From BQJU01 sp965229635 (GTDB lineage Bacteria; Bacteroidota; Bacteroidia; Chitinophagales; Saprospiraceae), in contig OZ245894.1 of assembly GCA_965229635.1 (NCBI GenBank), forward strand, positions 4,154,001-4,218,000: DNA of 64,000 nucleotides. Direction: 5' to 3'. The notes beneath the pieces were generated by a model, which was not told where the DNA came from, did no database searches, and saw only the letters and a list, made by a program, of their open reading frames with translations. The translations under genes were made by a program, and so were the position numbers. This document shows positions 1 to 7,181 of the stretch, one piece after another. Position 1 is the stretch's first letter. Each line of letters begins with the position of its first letter.

Positions 1-96
1 ATCATCTATGCCGGTCAGGGTGAGGATTTTGCTGATAAAGCGAGAGAAGCTGCCAAGGCTGTTCAGCAGGAAATGGCCAAGGCAATGGAAGGGTAG
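1..96 (+). CDS. C-terminal 31 codons of an unidentified protein
   Basis: Frame 1 is open from the window edge to a TAG stop at 94-96. The 31 residues form an Ala/Glu/Lys-rich, probably helical tail with the segment YAGQGEDFADKAREAA. The rest of the gene lies outside the window. The tail is too short to assign a family. It converges with the exonuclease gene, which ends seven bases downstream on the other strand. Confidence 0.6.
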   Translation: MIYAGQGEDFADKAREAAKAVQQEMAKAMEG

Positions 97-102
97 TAAA
101 GA

Positions 103-1494
103 TTAGACCTTTAAAACTTTGGCCCGCTTGCTTTGACTTAAAAACCGCTGAATAATACGATTGGTTTCCGGATTACCGGGATAGTGCTTGATGGCGTCCC
201 GTAACGCCTCCCGGTTGTTGGCCTGATCCAAATCGATGTAGCCAAAACCCATGTATTGCCCATTCTCTACATAAATAACTGCCCGCTCTTCTCGCTCCCT
301 TCCTTCATCCAATACAAAGAAATCTTCGTCAAAAACGGTGGAAAGTCGTTCGATGGCTTGCTCTACCCGCTCGTTGTAGGATGTGTTTTCTTCTACTCCG
401 GCACAAGCTCCATGACATTGCTTGATGTGGAAGTGGAAGCAGGGGCCAGTACCATTTTGCAGGGAACACATCCGGGCACAAAGTTCATATTCCCGGAATA
501 TCATTTCCAGTCGTCCCCGGGCATTGCCGATCTTTGGATGTTCGGAAACGATCTGGTATTGATTGCGCGTCTTGGCCGTCACCTTCACCACATCCAGCCG
601 AATGTAGCCCTCGGGGTCATAGTAACGATGAATGGCATAGGGAAAGGCCCTCATCCGTTGTGCCCGATTGACCGGCGGTCGCAGGCGTTTGATCTCGTAG
701 GATTCGAGCAGTAAAGCAATGAGTTCACTTCCCGTCAGCTCGTAGGTGATGTCGTGGGTGTGCTGCTGTAGTTTAGCCGCCTTGCGCGTCTGATCAGCAA
801 AGTGCTCGGCGATGCGCTTCTTGATGTTGATGCTTTTACCAACGTAAAGGACATTTCCCTTTTCATCGTGGAAATAATAAACGCCACAAGCCTCTGGCAA
901 CTGGTGTACCTTTTCAAGATTAAAAGTTTTGGGCAGCCGCGACTCCTTCAGGCCGAGGTTGATCATATCGGTCGCCGTTTGTTCATTTTCCTGGCTGGTC
1001 ATGATGCGGCGGAAGAGTTCGGCCGTAGCCTTGGCATCTCCCATGGCCCGGTGGCGGGCATCAACGGTGATACCCATGTAGCGTATCAGGTTGTCCAGGC
1101 TATAGGAACCCAAACCAGGAAAAGCCTTTCGGCTCAACCTAACCGTGCACAATTGCCGCCGGGAAAAGGCATATCCTAAGCGGGAAAATTCTTCCCTTAG
1201 GAAGCCGTAGTCAAATCGCACGTTGTGGGCCACAAAGATGGCGCCCTGGGTCATTTCCACCACTTTTTTGGCCACTTCGTAGAATTTTGGCGCATCCTGG
1301 ACCATCTCCTGGGTAATGCCCGTTAGTTGAGTAATGCCATAGGGAATGTAGGTTTCGGGATTGACTAAAGTCTCGTAAGTATCCAATATTTGCTCCCCAT
1401 CGTGCAAGACTATGGCAATTTCCGTAATTTTATCGCGGGTAGCCCGGCCGCCGGTTGTTTCCAGGTCCACAATGGCGTAACGTTTGCCCTTCAT
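103..1494 (-). CDS. DEDDh exonuclease (DnaQ-like) fused to a GIY-YIG domain
   Basis: This 463-residue protein joins two nuclease modules. Residues 1-165 are a DnaQ/epsilon-type 3'-5' exonuclease with all DEDDh motifs: VDLETTG with D10 and E12, HNVRFD at 90-95, and H148 with D153 in HRAMGD. From about residue 200 a GIY-YIG fold follows (GVYYF, then LYVGKS and INIKKRI), as in UvrC and the E. coli Cho nuclease. The C-terminal 150 residues include a Cys-rich patch (CARMCSLQNGTGPCFHFHIKQCHGAC as spaced cysteines) like that in UvrC/Cho-type proteins. Such fusions are known in bacteria and are presumed to act in DNA repair; the substrate is not known from sequence. The ATG at 1494 lies 18 bases from the divergent start at 1513, so the two promoters must overlap or lie inside the genes. 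Confidence 0.88.
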   Translation of the reverse strand: MKGKRYAIVDLETTGGRATRDKITEIAIVLHDGEQILDTYETLVNPETYIPYGITQLTGITQEMVQDAPKFYEVAKKVVEMTQGAIFVAHNVRFDYGFLREEFSRLGYAFSRRQLCTVRLSRKAFPGLGSYSLDNLIRYMGITVDARHRAMGDAKATAELFRRIMTSQENEQTATDMINLGLKESRLPKTFNLEKVHQLPEACGVYYFHDEKGNVLYVGKSINIKKRIAEHFADQTRKAAKLQQHTHDITYELTGSELIALLLESYEIKRLRPPVNRAQRMRAFPYAIHRYYDPEGYIRLDVVKVTAKTRNQYQIVSEHPKIGNARGRLEMIFREYELCARMCSLQNGTGPCFHFHIKQCHGACAGVEENTSYNERVEQAIERLSTVFDEDFFVLDEGREREERAVIYVENGQYMGFGYIDLDQANNREALRDAIKHYPGNPETNRIIQRFLSQSKRAKVLKV

Positions 1495-1512
1495 CGTGAT
1501 TAATCTAAATTT

Positions 1513-2805
1513 ATGATTGTGAAATTAAAAATTTTTGTTGTATTTGCTTCCCTTTTGCCAATAAATTGTAGTACAACGGCCAACTTGCCGGTTACGGAAA
1601 GCTCCGAAGAGTCCACGGCGGAAGAGGTAGAGAAGGAAACGCCAGTAGTGGTGGAAACTGAAACGCCAGCAGAAGTGGAGAACATCATAAAAGACCAACC
1701 GGTGGATGTTGGTGCGGCCAGGCTACAGCAATACTTGCCAAGACTCACCGGCAAAAAAGTGGCCTTATTGGTCAATCAAACTTCCATGATCGAGGAGACC
1801 CATCTGGTGGATACCTTATTGGAGTTGGGCATCAACATCACCAAAATATTTGCACCTGAGCATGGCTTTCGTGGTGAAGCCGATGCGGGAGAAAAGATCA
1901 AGGATAGCCTCGATCCGGAAACGGGCATTCCGATGATTTCGCTGTACGGCAGTTCGAAGAAACCTTCCAAAGAAGATTTAGCGGATGTTGATTGGGTCGT
2001 GTTTGACATCCAGGATGTTGGTGCGCGTTTTTATACCTACATTTCCAGCATGTCTTATGTCATGGAGGCTTGCGCCGAACAGGGTGTCTCGTTCATGGTG
2101 CTGGATCGTCCCAATCCCAATGGTCATTATGTGGATGGCCCGATGCTACAGAAGGGGTATGAGTCATTCGTTGGCTTACATCACATCCCCGTGGTGCATG
2201 GTATGACGGTGGGGGAGTATGCCCAGATGGTCAACGGAGAAGGCTGGTTGAAAAACGGGGTAAAATGCAAATTGATCGTCATTCCCTGTGATCACTATGA
2301 CCATCAAACGACCTACGAATTGCCGGTAAGGCCTTCGCCCAATCTGCCCAATATGCGGTCGATTTACCTCTATCCATCCCTTTGTTTTTTCGAAGGCACT
2401 GATGCCAATGTAGGCCGGGGCACCAGCAACCAGTTTCAGGTGTACGGTCATCCCTCCATCCCCAATGCGCCATATCTGTATATGCCGCTATCTAAACCTG
2501 GTGCCAAATATCCAAAACACAAAGGTAAGCTTTGCAAAGGCTATGATTTGACCAATCTACAGCCCGATTCTATCCGCGCCGAAGCCCGCCTGAATTTGTC
2601 TTATGTGATCAATTTCTACCACGAATTTCCCAATAAAGAGGCCTTCTTTTTAGAAACCCTCTTCTTCGACAAACTGGCCGGCGGCGACCAGTTGCGTCAA
2701 CAAATCATTGCTGGAAAAACGGAGGAAGAAATTCGCGCAAGCTGGCAGGATGGACTGGTAGCCTTCCGGGAAATTAGGGCGAAATATTTGATTTATGAGG
2801 ATTAG
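1513..2805 (+). CDS. DUF1343 family protein, NamZ-type exo-beta-N-acetylmuramidase
   Basis: The 430-residue protein starts with a hydrophobic signal ending in LLPINC, a weak lipobox that may anchor it as a lipoprotein with Cys19. An acidic, low-complexity linker (about residues 20-65, rich in E, T and V) precedes the DUF1343 domain, recognisable by LVNQTSM, FAPEHGFRGEADAGE, SLYGSSKKPS, FDIQDVGARFYTYISSM, LDRPNPNGHYVDGPML and PSPNLPN. DUF1343 proteins such as Bacillus YbbC/NamZ (family GH171) remove non-reducing terminal MurNAc during peptidoglycan recycling, so a role in cell-wall turnover in the envelope is likely. The stop overlaps the start of the following truncated dioxygenase gene (ATGAGGATTAG), which would couple their translation. 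Assignment to the family is strong; substrate is inferred. Confidence 0.88.
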   Translation: MIVKLKIFVVFASLLPINCSTTANLPVTESSEESTAEEVEKETPVVVETETPAEVENIIKDQPVDVGAARLQQYLPRLTGKKVALLVNQTSMIEETHLVDTLLELGINITKIFAPEHGFRGEADAGEKIKDSLDPETGIPMISLYGSSKKPSKEDLADVDWVVFDIQDVGARFYTYISSMSYVMEACAEQGVSFMVLDRPNPNGHYVDGPMLQKGYESFVGLHHIPVVHGMTVGEYAQMVNGEGWLKNGVKCKLIVIPCDHYDHQTTYELPVRPSPNLPNMRSIYLYPSLCFFEGTDANVGRGTSNQFQVYGHPSIPNAPYLYMPLSKPGAKYPKHKGKLCKGYDLTNLQPDSIRAEARLNLSYVINFYHEFPNKEAFFLETLFFDKLAGGDQLRQQIIAGKTEEEIRASWQDGLVAFREIRAKYLIYED

Positions 2806-3127
2806 TGCGGCTAGCTTTAAGAGCGATTTGGTCGAAAGTGGTTTTCGAATTATTGAAGCCATCTATGAAGAACATGAATTATCGAAAATTCTGGCAACAG
2901 TAGAGAAGCTATCTTTGGATCAGCAATTTGGGGTAAGAGCTTTTCTTAAGCGGTACCCCGAATTGGTGCCTTTATTGTTTAATCAGAAGCTGTTAAGCCT
3001 TATTCACCAAATAACTCCCAAAGCTAAAGTCATCAAGACGATCTATTTTGATAAACCTCCGCATGCCGACTGGATCGTCAATTGGCACCAGGATCTGACC
3101 ATTAATGTGGTTGGTAAAGAAGTGTAA
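2795..3127 (+). pseudogene. Truncated phytanoyl-CoA dioxygenase (PhyH) family gene
   Basis: The 110 codons resemble the N-terminal half of PhyH-type Fe(II)/2-oxoglutarate dioxygenases of roughly 230-270 residues. The reading ends soon after the first metal-binding pair (WHQD, the HxD motif, near residues 97-100) in the sequence INVVGKEV followed by a TAA. The distal histidine, the 2-oxoglutarate-binding arginine and the rest of the double-stranded beta-helix are absent, and the next 100 bases before the PNGase-like gene show no continuation in another frame. It overlaps the end of the DUF1343 gene by 11 bases. I read it as a 3'-deleted remnant that cannot be catalytic; a functional short protein is possible but less likely. 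Confidence 0.7.
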
Positions 3128-3228
3128 CCCTATTTACAAATAATCTCACCTGACACCTCCCATAAAACCAGTATTTGCCTTACTTTAAAGGCCGTAAGCA
3201 AATTCTCCTTCTGAAAAATCACTGGTTT

Positions 3229-6200
3229 ATGAATCCATTCAAGTTAACTTTCTCCCTACTGTTGCTATGCCTGACCTTTGCGCTAGGCGCTCAGGACACC
3301 ATTGTGGTACAAACCATCACCCTCAATTCCGACGAGCGGGCGGGTGTTTTCGAATTTCCCGATGACCCGGAGCAATCCTATGAAAAGATACTCATGCGCT
3401 ACCAGATGCGCTGTCACGGTGCACAAGTGGGCAGTGGCAATGTTGGCTGTCGCGAATGGGACTACAGTTGTAATACCTTTATCACTGATTCTACCCGGGT
3501 AGACTCCAACCAGTTGACACACCCTTCCTACCTGATTAGCAATTTTTCGGGCAATGCTTTTGACTATACTACGCAACCTACCTATACCTATTATCAATAC
3601 GAACAAAGAGAGGTCACCTACACCGATACCCTTTCCGAAAATGTGGCCATTGTCGGCTCGGGAACGGAGCCACTGGAATTTGCCGGGACATCCTTAACTA
3701 CCAAAGCCCAACTGCTGTTTACCGCCGATGAATTAACCACCGCCGGACTTGCTGCTGGTCCGATTACCGGAATGAAGCTGGATGTGGCATCAGTTGGTGG
3801 ACCGCTTGCCTTTTTGCGCATTAAAATGAAGGCAACAACACAGACAGAATTGGACGAGGCAAATCCCGATCTGGATGGTTTTGAGGAGGTTTATTTCTTG
3901 AATACTACCTTTGAAAATACGGGTGATCACCCGTTTAACTTCTACAATAGCTTTGATTGGGATGGGACTAGTAATGTACTGGTGGAAATGAGTTTCACCA
4001 ATGCAGAGAGCACGATGCTGTCGCAATTGAATAGTCACCAAACCACCGATACAAAGGCCATCATTTCCGACCAAACGGATTACAACCTGCAATTTAACGG
4101 CTCCGGAAATATTCCCCTCAATGCCACTGGTTTGGCATCCGTACAAAATGAGATTACGGTGGCATTGTGGTGCTATGGTGCTACCAATATTTTGCCCGTC
4201 AATTCCACAATTTTCGAAGGCCAGGACGCTGCAAATCAACGTCAGGTCAACGTGCATTTGCCCTGGGGCAATGGACAAGTGTACTGGGATTGTGGCAACG
4301 ATGGCAGTGGCTATGATCGCATCAATATTGCGGCTGATCCTTCTGCCTGGAAAGGACAATGGAACCACTGGGCCTTTACCAAAAATACCGCCACCGGTTC
4401 CATGAAGATGTATCTCAACGGTGAGCTTTTCCATTCCGGGACCGGAAAGACAAAGCCCATTGATATTGCTACCTTCAATTTTGCCGGAGACCTGGCCGGG
4501 AATAATCATTATTACGGAAATATCGATGAATTACAAATCTGGGATGTAGAACTGAATCAGGCTACGATTCAGGAATGGATGCGCAAAAAGATTGATGCAA
4601 ACCATCCAAATTATCAGCATCTTCTACTATACTTGCCACTGAATGACGGCACTGGTTCTGCGCTCACCGATGCTTCCGAAAATATGCTGGACGCCTCCGT
4701 AACGGGAATGCCTGGCTGGCAGCAAACGAGGGGACAACGTCTCTTTAAAGGCTTTAAAGCTTCCTCTTTGCGGCCTAATGTGCGCTTTCTACAAGGGGAA
4801 TACACTGCTGAGGAGTCCACCATCACCGTCCGGGATTCAATTCTAAATAGCCCGCATCAGGTCATTGAATTTGGTGTGCAAGGCACAGATTTGGTGGCTG
4901 TAGATACCTTTTTTGTTTACGGGGCTGGTGCGACCGTAGTCTATGATGAAAATGGGGATGCCGTAGATTTTGTTGATAATCCGGCCGAAAATACCCTCAT
5001 CATTGATGATTTGGTTTACTACCAAAAGTTCCCGGCCAAATACGAGATTCTTTCCTTGGTGACGCCTTATGGCAATGGGCTGGACCTGGGGCCGAATGGC
5101 AAGACTTTCACGTTTGATGTCACCGATTATGCACCTATTTTAAGAGACTCAAAACGACTGTCCATAGAAATGGGGGGCCAGAATCAGGAGGAGCTGGATA
5201 TTCGTTTTCTATTTATCACCGGAACGCCGCCACGAGAGGTGCTCGATGTGCAAAATATCTGGCCTTTCCGGCGCGGAGGATTTGCAGCTATTCAGGATGA
5301 TGCGGTTTTTGAGCCACGCATGCTTGAACTTTCGGAGGAGGGGAGTGCCTATAAGATTCGGGCCAGCATTACCGGTCATGCTCAGAATGGTGAATTTGTG
5401 CAACGCACGCATTACCTAAATGTAGGCGGAGGAGCCAATGAGTTTGAATTTCCGGTTTGGAAAGAGTGTGGAAACATTCCCATTTACCCACAGGGAGGAA
5501 CCTGGTTGTTTGACCGCGCCGGCTGGTGTCCGGGAGATCCCACCGAGGTGCATCATTTTGACATTACGCCACTGGTGAGTCAGGGTGCTACGGTCGAGGT
5601 GGACTATGGTGTAGTAGGTGGACCACTCACGGAGGCCAATTATTTGGTATCCAACCAATTGGTGACCTATGGGCCCGCTAATTTTAATACGGATGCAGCT
5701 GTCATTGATGTCATTCGCCCCAGTACCAAGGTAGAACATGAACGCTTTAATCCGGCGTGTAATTCGCCCGTTATTTTAATTCAAAATACGGGTGCCAGTA
5801 CCCTCACCAGCCTTGACATTTCCTACAGAGTCGTTGGTGGAGAGCCCTGGAGCTATACCTGGATCGGTAGCCTGGAAATGATGGAAACCGAAGAAGTCGC
5901 CCTTCCGGTCAATGACATTTCTTTTTGGACTTCAACGGCTGATTTTACTGAATTTGAAGTGGTCATTTCCAACCCGAATGGTGGTACGGACGAGTACGTC
6001 AACAATAATTCGATTCGCTCTCCTTTTAATGCCTTTTCCATATTTGAAGGCACCATTCAATTAAAATACAAAACCAATACCCGCCCACAGGAAAACCGCA
6101 TGTATATCACCGATGCCAGTGGCGATATAGTCTTGGAAAGAATGAATATGACCGCCAATACCACCTACGTCGATCAGCTCGATTTACCCAGTGGTTGTTA

Positions 6201-6669
6201 CACCATGCACTTCACCGATACGGGAGGAGATGGGCTGTATTACTGGTATTGGGAAGCTATCGGTCAGAATGTAGGCTCTGGCTATCTGCGCTTTGAGCGC
6301 AAGATCAATGATAATGTCAGTATTCCGATCAGAACGTTTGAATCCGAATTTGGCAGCGCCGTGCAGTACGATTTCTTCCTGCCCGAGCCCGTTGCTGTCG
6401 AAGATGTAGTGACTATACCGACTTTGATCAGCGTTTCACCGAATCCTAATTCCGGGCAGTTTACCGTTGAACTCATCGGTTTTGAGCAAAAGGATTTGCA
6501 ACTGGAGCTCTTTAATGCATCTGGGCAAAAACTGCTTAAGCAAAATCACCAACATGTTGGGGCCACGTTTAAAACCCAATTTAATTTGAGTGATCAGCCA
6601 GCGGGTGTTTATTTGCTGCGCATTTTTGATGGGGTGAGAGCTAAGTATCAGAAGGTGGTGGTGGAGTAG
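3229..6669 (+). CDS. Secreted PNGase F-like protein with LamG domain and T9SS sorting signal
   Basis: I place the start at the ATG at 3229 rather than an upstream TTG because a signal peptide (MNPFKLTF, hydrophobic core, cut near ALGAQ) begins there, giving 1146 residues. The N-terminal part carries a C-R-E-W-D motif like that of peptide-N-glycosidase F near its catalytic aspartate. Residues about 283-475 form a concanavalin/LamG fold (ITVALWCYG, WNHWAFTKN, YLNGELFHSG, NIDELQIWD). Residues about 595-860 contain PNGase F-type sequence (TPYGNGLDLGP, FDVTDYAPIL, FLFITGTPPREV). The last 80 residues (SVSPNPNSGQF to the end, with PAGVYLLRI) are a type A C-terminal sorting domain of type IX secretion. 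It probably acts outside the cell or on the surface on N-glycoproteins. The glycosidase activity is inferred from family resemblance. Confidence 0.85.
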   Translation: MNPFKLTFSLLLLCLTFALGAQDTIVVQTITLNSDERAGVFEFPDDPEQSYEKILMRYQMRCHGAQVGSGNVGCREWDYSCNTFITDSTRVDSNQLTHPSYLISNFSGNAFDYTTQPTYTYYQYEQREVTYTDTLSENVAIVGSGTEPLEFAGTSLTTKAQLLFTADELTTAGLAAGPITGMKLDVASVGGPLAFLRIKMKATTQTELDEANPDLDGFEEVYFLNTTFENTGDHPFNFYNSFDWDGTSNVLVEMSFTNAESTMLSQLNSHQTTDTKAIISDQTDYNLQFNGSGNIPLNATGLASVQNEITVALWCYGATNILPVNSTIFEGQDAANQRQVNVHLPWGNGQVYWDCGNDGSGYDRINIAADPSAWKGQWNHWAFTKNTATGSMKMYLNGELFHSGTGKTKPIDIATFNFAGDLAGNNHYYGNIDELQIWDVELNQATIQEWMRKKIDANHPNYQHLLLYLPLNDGTGSALTDASENMLDASVTGMPGWQQTRGQRLFKGFKASSLRPNVRFLQGEYTAEESTITVRDSILNSPHQVIEFGVQGTDLVAVDTFFVYGAGATVVYDENGDAVDFVDNPAENTLIIDDLVYYQKFPAKYEILSLVTPYGNGLDLGPNGKTFTFDVTDYAPILRDSKRLSIEMGGQNQEELDIRFLFITGTPPREVLDVQNIWPFRRGGFAAIQDDAVFEPRMLELSEEGSAYKIRASITGHAQNGEFVQRTHYLNVGGGANEFEFPVWKECGNIPIYPQGGTWLFDRAGWCPGDPTEVHHFDITPLVSQGATVEVDYGVVGGPLTEANYLVSNQLVTYGPANFNTDAAVIDVIRPSTKVEHERFNPACNSPVILIQNTGASTLTSLDISYRVVGGEPWSYTWIGSLEMMETEEVALPVNDISFWTSTADFTEFEVVISNPNGGTDEYVNNNSIRSPFNAFSIFEGTIQLKYKTNTRPQENRMYITDASGDIVLERMNMTANTTYVDQLDLPSGCYTMHFTDTGGDGLYYWYWEAIGQNVGSGYLRFERKINDNVSIPIRTFESEFGSAVQYDFFLPEPVAVEDVVTIPTLISVSPNPNSGQFTVELIGFEQKDLQLELFNASGQKLLKQNHQHVGATFKTQFNLSDQPAGVYLLRIFDGVRAKYQKVVVE

Positions 6670-6705
6670 AATTGTATTCAAAATAGTTACATTTTTATTT
6701 TTTGT

Positions 6706-6738
6706 ACTCAAAAAATGGATTTATCCATTATTTTGAGT
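6706..6738. repeat. Long inverted repeat upstream of the DUF4132 unit
   Basis: The left arm ACTCAAAAAATGGAT (6706-6720) pairs perfectly with the right arm at 6723-6738 apart from one bulged A at 6730, leaving a TT loop; a further T-A pair extends it at 6705/6739. A TATGTTTG sequence (TAnnTTTG type) overlaps its right end at 6738-6745 and the likely start codon is 36 bases further on. There is no T-run after the right arm, so an operator or leader hairpin is more likely than a terminator. Confidence 0.7.
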
Positions 6739-6774
6739 ATGTTTGTAGTCATATTGGTAAAAAAACAACTCAGT

Positions 6775-7170
6775 ATGGCTACTTCTGTCACTATCAAAGA
6801 TGCCTCACCAACAGGTAAAGTTTCACATCAACGAAAGCTCTCTGTACCTTCTTCCGTACTTACCGTTGAAGAACTGATCAAGATTCGGGTTTTTCAAGAG
6901 GTAAAATCGTATAATGAACAAATGCCGGACTATATCAATAGTTTGGTGCAACCTTCTCAGGAAGAGAAGATACTCAACGGTATCAAGGTGAAAGCCCGTC
7001 GACAAATTGATGCGGAGCAACAGTACTACCTGGCGTTGGACTTTTTTCAAAAGAATGGATTCTTTATTCTGGTAGATGACCGGCAAGTGTCGGAGTTGCA
7101 AACGAAGATTGTGGTGAAGGAAGATACGGAGATTTCCTTTATCAAGCTCACGCCGCTGGTAGGCGGATAA
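6775..7170 (+). CDS. Hypothetical protein encoded ahead of the DUF4132 protein
   Basis: I prefer the ATG at 6775 (MATSVTIKDASP, 131 residues) because the open frame upstream of it runs through the inverted repeat. The protein is soluble, with a variable N-terminus and a helical central part (QPSQEEKILNGIKVKARRQIDAEQQYYLALDFFQKNGFFILVD read in pieces). No motif of a known family was recognised. The next gene starts 11 bases after its stop, so the two genes are probably one transcript and their products may work together. The function is unknown. Confidence 0.7.
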   Translation: MATSVTIKDASPTGKVSHQRKLSVPSSVLTVEELIKIRVFQEVKSYNEQMPDYINSLVQPSQEEKILNGIKVKARRQIDAEQQYYLALDFFQKNGFFILVDDRQVSELQTKIVVKEDTEISFIKLTPLVGG

Positions 7171-7181
7171 ATGCAGACACC

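Noticed and set aside
3790..4509. 239-codon minus-strand open frame
   Set aside because: It lies opposite the PNGase-like gene, which has clear domains and codon pattern; the antisense translation shows no recognisable motif.
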